A stretch of DNA of 64,000 bases from Simmondsia chinensis (Eukaryota; Streptophyta; Magnoliopsida; Caryophyllales; Simmondsiaceae), in the NCBI GenBank assembly GCA_018398585.1, contig JAGTTD010000020.1, positions 20,742,350 through 20,806,349 of the forward strand, read 5' to 3'. The position numbers were made by a program, and so were the translations under genes. This document shows positions 47,377 to 58,445 of the stretch, one piece after another. Within the stretch, counting starts at the first letter, position 1, and each line of letters starts with the position of its first letter. The notes beneath the pieces were generated by a model. It had not been told where the DNA came from. It was given only the letters and a program-made list of their open reading frames with translations, and did no database searches.

Positions 47377-47564
47377 ATGAAAGGTTATATAAATATACTA
47401 TTTTTGATATTCTATTTTCTTAATTATGACTTGTTCATTAACTTATTTCTTGTTCTTAGAATCAAAAGATCTAGAATTAGAATTAAGATTATCATGTCTA
47501 GAATCAAAAGCAAATATTCAAAACAAAGAACCATATATATCACAAATATCCAATATTTACAAAA
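47377..47564 (-). repeat. copia-H 3' LTR, right piece
   Basis: Ends atccaatatttaca as the 5' LTR does at 57366-57379. It is followed by aaactccccccctttgg, the polypurine tract on the minus strand. The junction with the caulimovirid lies near tatataaatata at 47389, so the exact border is uncertain by about 20 bases. Confidence 0.6.
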
Positions 47565-47579
47565 CTCCCCCCTTTGGAT

Positions 47580-49314
47580 ATTTTTCTTAAAAATATTGCA
47601 GGACAAAACACTCTTGAAAGAGTATAGTGTTCGAGTTATATACGTTTTTTGAACTGCCTCGTTAAAAAACCTTGCGAAGAAAAGAACCAGTGGGAAAAAC
47701 CATAGCGTAGGAAAAAAGAGTATAGTGCATATTTAACTCCCCTTCATTAGCATACATTAACCAGGGATGCCTTAGAGTTGGTGAAGGCCAATCTTGTCAA
47801 GCATTTTCTCAATAATTTGTTATAGTTGTTTTCTCGATTAACTATTTCAAGTTTATGGGTGAATTTATTAATATTTGCTTCATCCTTCTTTTGAAATTCG
47901 AGAGTGGAAAGAACTTCGTTAAAATGTGATTGGTTCTCTGAACTCTCTTCAACTTGAATAATGCAGACTTATCTTCATATGGTACTATCGGATTCCCCCT
48001 GATCGTTGGAAGCTTACAAAATATGTAAATCAAGGGCCTGGATATTACCTATTCTCTACTTGCTCATAAAGCGTAAGTGTCTCAATAGTAGCTACAATTG
48101 TTAGTAGATTGCCAAAACATTGCAGTATAGATATATAACGAAATAGAACTCTTGTCACTTATCTGACGCCGATCAACTAAATAATCAGTACTCGCATACA
48201 AAATTAATTGCAAGTTTGACATAACATAATAATATACATTGGTTGATCCATTAAGATACACATATGTTTAACCGTTCACAAAAGCCTTCATATGAGTGAC
48301 ATACTATATATTGGTAACAAGTTGATCAAAGAGGTCATATCTGGTTCTGTGACAGCTATACTAATGCATCAATTATACCAAGGTATGGTACTTTCAGACC
48401 AAGGATTCATTCGTTACCTCATTGAGGACCTAGATTGAACAAGGTCTTTATCAGTCAACATATTAAAACACTTAAGTACCGTACTCATAGAAGTTAACCA
48501 ATAGAGTAATACTCAATTATCCTAGTGCTTGATCTACAGGTCAAGACAAAATCTTTCTTTTTACGAGATCCTCAATCTCGAATTCTTAGTTTAGGTGTAT
48601 AATAGCTTATTTGTAAATATTACTTATGATTATATTTATATGAAAGTCCTTGAAGGATCAAACATGCTAAAAGCATATAATTCAAAACCACGATACATAT
48701 CTACTAAAAGAGGGATATGTTAATATCATCATGACTATAAATTGTATTCACTCCTTGCATATGTGTGTCTCATTTATTTCTGGTCTCCATTACAAACCTT
48801 AGGATATAAATTGTGTTTGTCACCACCTCATTCTCTTTGCATCAATATTCACAAGTAGCTTACATGTTTTACTCTTTAGGCGGACTACAGGTCCAAATAT
48901 TACACATGACTAATTTAGCCTGAATTGCGCCTTTTTATTTTAGCCAATTATTTCCTTGTTGGCATTATTGAATGAACTCATGTTTAAGACTTTCAATTTA
49001 TTTGATTAGATTAGTAGTTACTGTATATACAAACATTTGATCAATTTTCATTTTAGTTCCATCTATTTAATATCGAGATCTCTTTATCATCATAATTTCA
49101 ATAGTTTCAGGTAGTCTCAGGTACCTGATAATCTTGAGAAATTTCATTTACACATATTATTATCTCTGTATAGTTTTTCTCTTCAAGAGTTTCAGAATAG
49201 AAGAACCAATCTTTTCTAATGCTTTTTTCTCTCTCTCAAATTATATATTTGGAACCAATATGTCTACTATGCTTCTAACATGTAATGGATGTATTTTTCA
49301 ATATTTTAGGATAT
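47580..49314 (-). pseudogene. copia-H RT and RNase H remnant
   Basis: Strongly eroded. On the minus strand, RNase H pieces include YASTDYLVD, AMFWQSTNN (for ISWxSxKQ), IRGNPIVPYEDKSAL, LKRVQRTNHI and KFFPL (48240-47840). Next comes the usual transition ttttaacgaggca and ttcttgcaagg (about 47660-47690). RT pieces such as EFEIEDLVK and RVKHV..IFMQ occur at 48620 and about 48860. There are many stops. The region is cut at 49314 by the copia inserted at 49320. Confidence 0.65.
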
Positions 49315-49319
49315 CGCTC

Positions 49320-50005
49320 TGTTGGAAATCATACAGGGATAATGAGAAATCATTATATGATATCAAGATAAACAATGGAACTTAAATTGAGTTTAAGTAA
49401 GGAATTTATACTAACCTTTCAAAAGATCCAATCTTTATATGAATCACTTTTATGACCACAATATTTAAACTTATGCTCAAAATAATTACACTTAAGATGA
49501 ATAAAACGACTTCTATGAAAAGAACATAAGGGAAAGAATTGACCGAAGAAATTGTCGCGTTGTAGAGAATCCACTACCCTAAGTCGTTTATGCCCCCATA
49601 GGGATACAATGGGATGAATAGCACTCCGACCCCCAGGGTTAACACGGCACCCACCTCAGCAGTGTACTTTGGAGAGATGGGTTGTAGTACGCCCCAACTT
49701 GCTCAATAAGAAGTTATGATGTGAAGAGAAGAGAGTGGAGAATATTGTTGTTATTTAACCAAGAAACCATCACAATTTATAGACAAAGTCATTGGAGTCA
49801 TTCCTTGGGCACCACTCTACAAAATTTACTTGGGCACTACTCATAAAATACTTGGGCATTACTTAAAAAAAAAAAAAAAAAGAACTTGGGCACTACTCAA
49901 AAAATTTACTTGGTACCCAATCCAAAAATACTTGGTGCCCAATCAAAAAAATACTTGGTGATCAATTCATAAAAAGCAAACAAAAAATTGAAGCATTTTC
50001 TAACA
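49320..50005 (-). repeat. copia-2 3' LTR
   Basis: 686 bp. It is bordered by the polypurine tract on the right (minus strand: aaaaaattgaaccatgtaggg). It contains short repeats of tacttggtgcccaatca / cttgggcactactca at 49810-49970 near its right end. Confidence 0.85.
49800..49985. repeat. Short tandem repeats in the copia-2 LTR
   Basis: About six imperfect copies of a 20-30 bp unit (acttgggcactactcaaaaa / acttggtgcccaatcaaaaa). The second LTR has the same array at 53580-53710 in a different copy order, so the array is variable between LTRs. Confidence 0.6.
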
Positions 50006-53000
50006 ATTCCCTACATGGTTCAATTTTTTTGAATCAGAAAGAAAGAAAAAGTATTATTGAGTAGTGAGACCCGCACTTAACAATGTTAGAGTCTTTTGGA
50101 CTTGCATCAACACCTAGTGACTAAGCATGTCCCACAGCCATCCATTGGTGAACGAGGTCTTGAACCATGAGCAGTCATTATGTAGACATACCTAACCACT
50201 TCATGTGGTTCTCGAGGCTGAAATGCACTCCGCGTTCAGGACGTATAAGGTCCCTCAAAATAATTCGAAACTCGGTATCAGAACTGCTGTAGAGAGTAAG
50301 CCCATACTCTCGATAGGAGGACTTTCTACCCCCACAATCCCGTAGGTAAGTCCATCAGGTGTGCTGCCCCACACCATCATAAAATGCTACGGACATCATT
50401 AAGAGCCTTAGGTTCATCCTCACATCATGGCAGTAGCAGTGTTTCCATCAGGTGTGCTGCCCCACACCACCACATCAGGCTATGGACAACATTAACAGCT
50501 TTAGGATCAACCTCCATCATGGCAGATTCAATAGATCCCAGAACCACTCATACCGCAAACATGGGAAGGGTTTGAGTGACTATCACAAATTTCCTAGTCT
50601 CTGACTTCGTTTGACCCATTGAACATCAAAAGTAACTCTCGAGGTGGGTATCCACCAGAATTAGGACACACATAGGGGCTTTTACTCCCATTCTCTCTAT
50701 TGTTTCACGTCTTGCCTCCTTAAAAGGCCCTTAGACATGTTCCTTCTCTAACAGGCATGCGCCCTTGCCTTCTCAAAAGGTCTGTCGATTAGAGGATATG
50801 TCAGATAGTCTCACTTCTTAGCAAGCTCGAGTAAGATCACATGTCTTTCGAGACCACGGCTAGGGAAACATGCCCTTAGCTTGCCAAACCCATCAAGTGT
50901 GAGGGCCCACGCCATTCTTCACGGACTATGGGTAGGTTAGCATCAAGCTCAACCCTCACAATTGGCATTACGACACTGATCATAAACAAAGCGGTACTTA
51001 AGTTGGTCACTGCGAACATTAATTGCATGTTGCTCTTACCCTCATATTGAGGCATCTGCAACGAGCTGTTAAATAGCCATCAACATATCCTGCCAACTTC
51101 AATCAACAGTAAGCATAAAACAATAGTGAAGCACATATCATATCAATAAATCACATCTCTACTTCAGGTACGCACACAGCATACACACAATTGGCAAAAA
51201 AATTTTATGTAGCAGAATGTCAGTTTCACATGTCAATACAAGAGTGAAACATAATCATCTCAGCTTAACTTACTAAACCACCACCAGTTAGTTTACAATA
51301 GACCATAATCCACAAAGTACCTTTTATTACTCAAATTAAGGCAACCCACACCTTATCAGGGTTCTCGAGCCTAGTGCCAGTATCATTAACTATCCGCACT
51401 AACTTTGGATAACCATCATAATAATATTTCCACCATAATCAATATACATAAGCTAGCAATAACTAGGGAACATTAGAAGAACCACAATAATCACCGGAAA
51501 TTATGGTCAATCAATGTACTACATAAGCTCTCGAGTGCTCAACAAAACCCCCGCAAAGGAATGTCTCACATGACTCTTGAGTGCTCAACAAAACTCCTAC
51601 AAAAGAATGTCTCACACTATATTCCTTAGCCATTTAATTGTTGTATCTGCCAACTCAGACTATAAGGTCAATTCAACAGTGCAGGTTTGAGAGGGGAATC
51701 CCATAATATGGCACCACTAACAAGCCTAAACACATAGCCATAAGTAGAATAGTTCTCATCAATGTCAGACACCCAACTAGCATTATAACATCCCTTTAAC
51801 ACAATAGGGAGTCTACTTCAATGTAAAACACAATCCATAGTACTTTACGAGTACCTTAACTGGTTGATTAAAGCACTTCAAAACTCATCATTTGAATCAA
51901 GGTATATAGAGTAGATTTACCAATAACATATGATATATTAGGATGAGAGTTGTTCATTAAAACCTAACGCTGCTAAACATCGTATGAAGCTTGTGACAAT
52001 ATCACTTTTTCTCCTTTTCAAGTGAGCACTCGGGGATATGTGGAATATCATCAAAGTAACCAAACTCTCTAAGGACTTTTTCACATATTCAAGAGTTAAA
52101 CTCCTCAGGTGATCTAGTGATTTTCACACCAGATATCATAGTGCACTCACATAGGTCTTTCGTATTAAAAATAAACTTAAGAGGGTTTTTACAACATTTA
52201 CAAAGTTCAGACTCATGCAAAAATTAAGCATCTCATCAACATGATTATCCACACAATCAAACATCATCATAAACAAACTCATACGTAACTAAGGACAATC
52301 AAATTAGATGCCACTATTTAGGGGTTTGATAAAGATTACACAGGGAGTTTCAAACAATAAACTTTATTTTCCATTTTTGGAACCTCAGAACTAATCCGGT
52401 TGTTCCATAAAAGTTTCTCCCTTAATATCACAAATTAGTATTTTTTTTTATTTTTAAATTTTGTATCAACCCCTAGCGAAAGCTTGCCAGCAACTATTCA
52501 TATTAATAAACTCTTTCATAATGGGTGCATCTATGTTTTCATAACCTCATCAAATTTGTTGTATAGTTGAGGAATTTCTCAACAACCTCATCTTTGAACT
52601 TCAAAAGATGTACTTTAGAATAATCTAGATTAATCATATTCAAGCAGAAGTTATAATACTCTTTTACCACCTATACGCATGGTGTTTTTAAAGGTTAATC
52701 AAGAGGGCTATTAGTTCTTCAATTAAGGTCGAGTTCTCTCATTCATGCCTAGTAGGCCATAAATCTAACTACTTGTGAATATTGCTCAAGGTTCAACATA
52801 TTTTATTCACTTTACCACAAGTTAATATAAAGAATGTCTATTCCTTCACAAATTAAATACCCTTTGTTAAAATCACCGTTGACCCCTCAAACACTTTATT
52901 ATTTAGAAGTGCCAAATGGAATCCAAATTTCCTTTCGAGGGATATCGTCGAGTCCAACCACATATTACAAAATTTTATTTTATTTTATTTATCTTTCATC

Positions 53001-53088
53001 ACGAAGGACCTAGATTTCAACATATTAGGGACAATGAAATCAACATTAATTTTGATATGATTACTCATTATAAATAAACGACTTAGAT
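50006..53088 (-). pseudogene. copia-2 interior, eroded gag-pol
   Basis: 50006-50650 matches the non-coding spacer of copia-1 at 8712-9350. 51700-52400 matches its RNase H/RT region (compare caacccaactagcattataaca-type text with 9800-9830), with many stops. Integrase and protease are not recognisable and are probably deleted. 53040-53088 retains the gag start and leader. Confidence 0.6.
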
Positions 53089-53749
53089 TGCTGGAAATCA
53101 TATGGGGATAATGAGCAATCATTATATAATATCAGGATAAACAACGGAACTTAAATTTAGTTTAAGTGCGGAATTTATACTGAGCTTTCAAAAGATCCAA
53201 TCTTGATATGAATCACTTTTATCACCATAATATTTAAACTTGTGCTCAAAATAATTACAACTTAAGATGAATAAAACGACTTCTATGAAAAGAATATAAG
53301 GGAAAAAAACTAACCGACAGAAATTGGTCACGCCATGAAGAATCCACTGTCCTAAGTCGGTTTATGCCCCCATGGAGGTACAATGGGATGAATGGCACTC
53401 CGACCCTCGAGGTTAACACAGCACCCACCTCAGCAGTGCACTCTGGGGACATGTGTTGGGATATGTCCCAACTTGCTCAATAATAAGGTATGATGTGAAG
53501 AGAAGAGAGTGGAGAAGATTGTTGTTATTTCAACCAAGGAACCATCACAATTTATAGGCAAAGTCATGGGAGTCATTCCTCGGGCACCACTCCAAAAACA
53601 TTTTATTGGGCATCACTCATAAATGCTTAGGCACTTATCCAAAAAAATTTACTTGGTGCCTAATCAAAAAAACACTTGGTGCCCAATCAAAAAATTACTT
53701 GGTGCTCAATTCATAGAAAGTAAACAAAAAATTGAAGCATTTTCTAACA
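53089..53749 (-). repeat. copia-2 5' LTR
   Basis: 661 bp, clearly homologous to 49320-50005 with frequent small differences. It ends next to the duplication CGCTC. Confidence 0.85.
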
Positions 53750-53754
53750 CGCTC

Positions 53755-53913
53755 AATTAGGATACGCTCAATTAGGATACTAATTCAAGCATGGGCAGAT
53801 ATAGTGGGGACATATTATTTGGTCATCCTCTTTGTATTAGTGAATGCATCTGACAGTTGGCTTGTAACATTTTACTAGGAATAATTCTTTGAAGTTCTGG
53901 TTCCATGATGCAT

Positions 53914-53948
<35 letters not shown>

Positions 53949-54699
53949 CGCCCAATGATTCTAGAAACGTTGTTTCGTCATATTTACATTTAGCAAACTA
54001 TGTTGTAAAACTTTTTCAGTTAATACATCAAGATATTTTATTATTAACATAAATTCAAGTCCCCTATTTAGACCCATTTTTCCGCATTCAGGTAGAATAT
54101 ATAATTTGGGACATGTATTATATAACCAAAATTCATAGATGGGATATATATCTGGTTCTTGTCAGAGACAAGTTGTGTTGGGGAGATCCATAATAATAAG
54201 TTGATCTAATACGAATTAGTACTGCAACATATACCATAACATGTACTCATATAAAAGTAGGCAATAATAATGGTCTAAGCCATTCGTTGTAAGCATTTAA
54301 TCAGAAAATTTGCAAGACCATTTTGTGTCTGTATGCGGGCTATATGGCATTCAATTATAATATCAATTGACATACAATAATCATTAGTTTAATGAATGTA
54401 AAATCCCTTGCATGACCGCATTACATGATCTAAGACTAGAGCTTATAGTCAGATCATTTATGTCAGGAGTTTCACAAATGCCACATTACAAGTGGATTAT
54501 TTACAAACATGTGACCAACAAGTAGAGGCTTTTACTAATACCATAAAATATCATATTAGTCCATGTGATGAAATAATCGACCCACGCATATCCCATTTGT
54601 ATTCTTTCAAATACATGAGAATCAAACCTAATTTTAATTCAGTATGACATAGTAATCACTTTGCCTTGATCATAAGCAGCACACAAAATTTTCATTTAA
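53755..54699 (-). pseudogene. copia-H integrase remnant
   Basis: The minus strand reads FDDYCMSIDI, RIQTQNGLANFLIKCLQRMA and LIRIRSTYY, then RYISHL and FAKCKYDETTFLESLG, matching the integrase core and C-terminal part of this copia type. The reading continues across the retroposon at 54715-55175: KNQKIL codons are duplicated at both of its sides. A 32-C run at 53915-53946 lies in the C-terminal part. Confidence 0.7.
53915..53946. repeat. Poly-C run (32 C)
   Basis: An uninterrupted C run inside the copia-H integrase remnant, where the family normally has a short Gly-coding stretch. It may be replication slippage or an assembly artefact. Confidence 0.75.
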
Positions 54700-54714
54700 T
54701 ATAAGAATCTTCTG

Positions 54715-55175
54715 ATTTAGTATAGGTGTAACCAATATAGCGGTTTAGGATGGAGAAGCACTTCTAAGCTAGTACTAATGACCGAGGTTTTTTGCATGCC
54801 TTTTTGATTTTTACACACTTTTCTTGTTCTTATCATATGTTGCTTTGTTGTTCGATTGCATACTCGTTGCTTTATAATATTCATAATATGTATAATATAA
54901 TATTTATAAAATCTATATGCCTGTTATGTGCCTATGTTGATATGTGACGTTGTGTTTACTCTTACACCTGGATGCTTGTACGCATTTTGTGTTCATGCTT
55001 CCATGCTCTTCATGCATTTTGTGCTTTTCAAGCTTCTCATATTGGGAATCCTCGGAAATATCTTGTCGTTAGGGTATCACCCAGAAGAGGTAAGGCTGCG
55101 TACATCACACCCCTCCCATACCTGCTTTTAAAGGAGCCCTTTGAGGCACTAGATATGTTGTTGTTATTGTCGTTG
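54715..55175 (+). mobile_element. 461-bp retroposon with SINE-type 3' end
   Basis: Flanked by the exact 15-bp duplication tataagaatcttctg (54700-54714 and 55176-55190). The last ~110 bp are the SINE body seen in the other copies (ggtaaggctgcgtacatc, cacccctccc, ggcactag) with a (GTT)n tail ending at the duplication. The first ~350 bp are not related to the other copies and are not clearly tRNA- or 5S-like. The host copia frame resumes on both sides, which confirms the insertion borders. Confidence 0.8.
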
Positions 55176-55190
55176 TATAAGAATCTTCTG

Positions 55191-55659
55191 GTTCTTCAAT
55201 GGGTGTGAGAATTTCCAACAACTCTCTTAATCGCTTTTATTCCCGAATGACTCAAATAGTCATGCCATGAAATAAAAGTCTTTGTGTCTATTAACTTCTG
55301 GTTAACCATCTAATGGGTATCTCAAAATTAAATATTATTTCTTCAGGAAACATGATATGCATTCTTCTGGAGCCTTTAATTAAGTTTCAAACACCCATTA
55401 TTTTTACACTGTCTACTAGGCATGAATTTACACTATCTATATTCAAACATGAAATAAATATAAGCACTAATGAAAATGGTATTACAAAACATTTTAAATA
55501 ACCATTGTACAATAGTGGATTTATAGTCCTCACAAATTGAGACTTTTAACTTTCATAGCTAGATTAGCATTTGAATCGATAAATAATAGTATACTTAGAT
55601 TATGGTTAATTTCATCCAATCATTGGTAATATGATATATAAAATAATTAACAGATATAA
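55191..55659 (-). pseudogene. copia-H protease and pre-integrase remnant
   Basis: On the minus strand, pieces NVNTISSSTKLIEGS and the pre-integrase motif WHDYLSHSGIKAIKRVV (for WHDRLGHPG), then SHTHPLKNQKIL, are in the order of the copia-H type. Stops and frame changes are present. Confidence 0.65.
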
Positions 55660-56530
55660 CTAAAAATATGTCTCATAAAGTAATAGATGGATTATGCCAT
55701 TCCAATTTGTACGTAGTAAGACAACAACATTTTGGTCAGGGGATTTCTCTTTTCTCTTTTTCTCTTTGTCATTTGTGGACTTCTTAAATTTTGGCCCATT
55801 ATGGGTACCATAGTGCCAGTTATTATGACCGCGACTATAACCTTGTCGATGACCACGGCCACGTCCATGATCATGACTACGTTTACAACTACAATCATAT
55901 CCTTGATGGTCGTATGTTGAAGCATTCACTTGAGGTAATGGTTCTGTCCCAGTTAGTCATAACTGATGATTTTTTATTAACAATTCATTATTTTATTCAG
56001 CAATAAGGAGACATGATATTAACTCTTAGTATTTTTTAAATCCTCATTCTTGATGTTGCTGTTACTAGAGCATATTCAAGACATGGAAGGTAGAGAATAT
56101 TTTCTCTAGCATATCCTCCTCAGTAATATTTTTCTCGCATAATTTCTATTGGGAGGTAATACTAAATACTGCAGAGTTATATTTGCATACAGTTTTAAAA
56201 TCTTGCAATCGCAGGTGAATCTATTCATAGCAAGCTTTAAGGAGGATCATAGACTTTTGATGATCAAACCTCTCCTTTGAATTTAGCCAAAGGACAAACT
56301 AGTCCTTTACAATAATATACTTAGCTTTCACTCTTTCAGGTCTATAATGCCTGAAAAACATCATTGCTTTAGCATGGTCTAGCAGGGATGCACTATATTC
56401 CCTTTTAATTGTATTTCCGTAATTCATAGCATCAAGGTGAATCTCAGTATCAACGGTACATGGCAAATAATTTTTACCAAATATGTCAAGAGCAATAAAT
56501 TCAAGATTAATAAGATTAGACGTTGTAAAT
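55660..56530 (-). pseudogene. copia-H gag remnant
   Basis: From about 56510 on the minus strand: LDIFGKNYLPC, DTEIHLDAM and DHAKAMMFFRHY, then RFDHQKSMILLKACYE and LRLQDFKTV. Next come KLCEKNITEEDMLEKIFSTFH and an Arg/Gly/His-rich tail (HDHGRGRGHRQGYSRGHN). This is the UBN2-type gag common in plant copia elements. Several stops and one or two frameshifts are present. The ORF of 89 residues at 55660-55929 is only the R/G-rich tail. Confidence 0.75.
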
Positions 56531-56736
56531 CACAACAACTAGGGAACAAAAACTTACCTCGAGTATATAGTGATTCTCAACTGTCTAAAGACACGTGCTT
56601 ATAACGTGTTATAAAACTATAGACATATTATACTCAAAAGGAAGAGAATGTGTCCTTTTTATAGCAGAAGGAAATGAGGTGTGTCATCATATTTCCTTCT
56701 TACAATCAACACCCGTACGCATGTGTCATACAAACA

Positions 56737-56737
<1 letters not shown>

Positions 56738-56770
<33 letters not shown>
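56738..56770. repeat. (TA)n microsatellite in the copia-H 5' LTR
   Basis: About 15 TA repeats. It resumes at 57274 on the other side of the MITE. It is the counterpart of 43823-43873. Confidence 0.8.
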
Positions 56771-56773
<3 letters not shown>

Positions 56774-56953
56774 CAGGCATTCTTATTAGAGGGTAAGAGC
56801 GTAAGAGAGGCGAATCGTGGCCCTTCATTGTAATGGACAGCAAGGATTTGTTGGATACTAAAAAAAATAATAATTTACGACCTTGATTTATTGAGTATTA
56901 AAAAAATAATTTTCCTCCCTTATCCGTTCTTTCTTTCTGCCACATGAAAGGGT

Positions 56954-57009
56954 AAAAGGAAAAAAAGGAACATACCCAATGCCTCAAGGGCTCCCGCCTA
57001 CGCAAGCTC

Positions 57010-57047
<38 letters not shown>

Positions 57048-57144
57048 TGTACGTAGCTCTCTCCCTTAGAGTATTAACCTGAAGAGAGACTGTTTTCCAG
57101 TGTCTCCAACCTGAGGGTGAGGACTTCCCAGGAGGTCACCCTTT
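56954..57144 (-). mobile_element. SINE with partial 5S-like head, nested in the MITE
   Basis: Flanked by cacatgaaagggt at 56941-56953 and 57145-57157 (13 bp, identical). On the minus strand it starts gggtgacctcctgggaagtc, the last part of a 5S-like head. It continues with the ggaaaacagtctct block, the gtacatc segment, a 35-G run on the plus strand at 57012-57046, and the (gg)cattggg end. It is the same family as 1362-1594, 5'-truncated within the 5S part. Confidence 0.85.
57012..57046. repeat. Poly-G run (35 G)
   Basis: An expansion of the short G tract (5-7 G) found at the same site in the SINE copies at 1405 and 40321. Confidence 0.75.
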
Positions 57145-57387
57145 CACATGAAAGGGTGTGGGTCATAAATTGTTAATTTTTTTTTAATGTTAAACAAATC
57201 CTTACCATCTATTGCAATGGAGCACTAAAATTCGCCCCTCTCACGCTCTTATCCTCTCATAAGAACGCCACCTTATATATATATATATGTCATTTATATA
57301 ATTTTCAGTTTTCTAGGATATCTGATAATATCCAATTTCAACCATAAAAATTGTACTTGAAAAATATCCAATATTTACAATACTATT

Positions 57388-58430
57388 ATATTAAAGGGGT
57401 TTTTAGTTAACACTTTTAGTTTCACATTTGTCTACTTTTTCCTAAAAAGATAACAAATGCAAGGGAAAAAAAAAATATTATTGTCAGAGTAAGGATGTGA
57501 CAAAGAAATAATGAGATCTACAAAATTGCCTTGAAAACTATGATCTTATTGTGGCAATAACAATTTTGTGAAGACAATAACATTACTCTTTTTTTTTCCC
57601 TTTCTTTATTTGAGATTTAGATGATGTGGTACGTACTAGGATTGTGCGAGTTGAATATGGCGTAGTGTTGAAACTTCGCGTAATGTCTCTAAGGATTGTG
57701 AAAACCGTTCTAGTGTTGATGTATGTTTTAGGTAAATCATTTATTTACTTTTCTCTTAATCCGTATTCTGTAGTGACTAATTTTATTTAGGGTTTTGAAT
57801 TACGTAGGTGGGGGCCTAACATTTGGTAAATTCTTTTTTACCTAACAAAACGAAATAACACAAGAGGGTAATCAAACACAGATTTTCTATATTCAAATAC
57901 CATAAATTTGCTTACAAAGGACCCTTGTTGTAACTAGAACTATAAAGTAACTCCTAAAATCCTAAAACGACTATAGTCATAACTTTAAGAGCTTTTGGAC
58001 AACTTAAACTCTTAAAACTAAAATTTCAAGAGAAAATAGACGTTAAACAACTTAAAACTTTCAAAACTAAAGTTCTAATTCAAAATATCACCAATTACTG
58101 GACTCCTAATCAGCTCCTAATTGAAGAGTTCAAATAGCAATCATTGAAAACTTTATCTCCTGCATCAATTAGCTAAATCATTTGGTGGTCTCTTTGTACA
58201 TTGTTCTCTTAATCCGACCAAGGAGGGTAGCGCCTCGGGTTTGTCAAGGGAGGAGATAAAGGTGGTCGGAGAACGGCAACGAAGCCTGGGAATAAGGGCT
58301 GCGAATGTGTCACTATGGTTGAAATGGGGAGAGGCGGGGGCAAGTTAGAGCTGCAAAGTAACTCACTAGAAATTGAATAAATAAGATATGAAACTAAATT
58401 ACAAAAAATAAGTTTGCATCTAATTATAGG
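57388..58430. other. Non-coding interval
   Basis: AT-rich with no supported gene. Positions 58200-58430 are the leader side of the LTR-like segment at 58446, in minus orientation. Confidence 0.45.
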
Positions 58431-58443
58431 GCCTCTGATACCA
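58431..58443 (-). other. Primer-binding site, initiator-Met type
   Basis: On the minus strand, tggtatcagaggc. It implies a minus-strand LTR element whose 5' LTR lies at higher coordinates and whose interior begins leftwards. Confidence 0.6.
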
Positions 58444-58445
58444 CA

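Larger units (their letters stand above)
49320..53749 (-). mobile_element. Copia-1-related element nested in copia-H (copia-2)
   Basis: LTRs at 49320-50005 and 53089-53749 (TGTTGG/TGCTGG...CTAACA). A perfect 5-bp duplication CGCTC lies at 49315-49319 and 53750-53754. The LTR middle and the post-pol spacer match copia-1 (7725-14280). The interior is 3.1 kb against 4.6 kb in copia-1, so about a third is deleted. Coding remnants are on the minus strand: gag start region near 53070, and RT/RNase H traces at about 51650-52300. It has no readable long frame. Confidence 0.88.
56771..57273. mobile_element. MITE with ~100-bp terminal inverted repeats in (TA)n
   Basis: The left end (aggcaggcattcttattaga, then gggtaagagcgtaagagagg) is matched by the reverse complement of the right end (aggtggcgttcttatgagag, then gataagagcgtgagagg). 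The pairing continues through ggatttgtt to an A run. The flanks are TA repeats, fitting a TA target site. It is non-coding and, without the nested SINE, about 300 bp, so it is nearly all inverted repeat and could form a long hairpin. Confidence 0.85.
43510..57382 (-). mobile_element. Host copia element (copia-H) opened by nested insertions
   Basis: Flanked by CTATT at 43505-43509 and 57383-57387. The 3' LTR is on the left in two pieces (43510-43873 and about 47377-47564). The 5' LTR is on the right (56607-57382, containing a MITE). Minus-strand gag lies at 55660-56530, protease/pre-integrase at 55191-55659, integrase at 53755-54699 and RT/RNase H at 47580-49314. Removing the insertions restores the order gag-protease-integrase-RT-RNase H expected for Ty1/copia. 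It belongs to the widespread plant copia type whose gag has an LDI(S)GKNYL-like start and whose primer region reads cgttatcagcacg; here it reads cgttataagcacg. Confidence 0.82.
56607..57382 (-). repeat. copia-H 5' LTR, with MITE inside
   Basis: Ends TGTTATAAAAC... and ...ATATTTACAATA. The minus-strand start (TATTGTAAATATTGG) compared with the 3' LTR (TTTTGTAAATATTGG) suggests an original TGTTGTAAATATTGG. Without the nested 503-bp MITE the LTR is about 270 bp. The primer region on the minus strand follows as cgttataagcacg. Confidence 0.75.

Noticed and set aside
55692..55925. Met/Val-rich open frames opposite or beside the copia gag tail
   Set aside because: Shadows of the Arg/Gly/His-rich gag tail in other frames.
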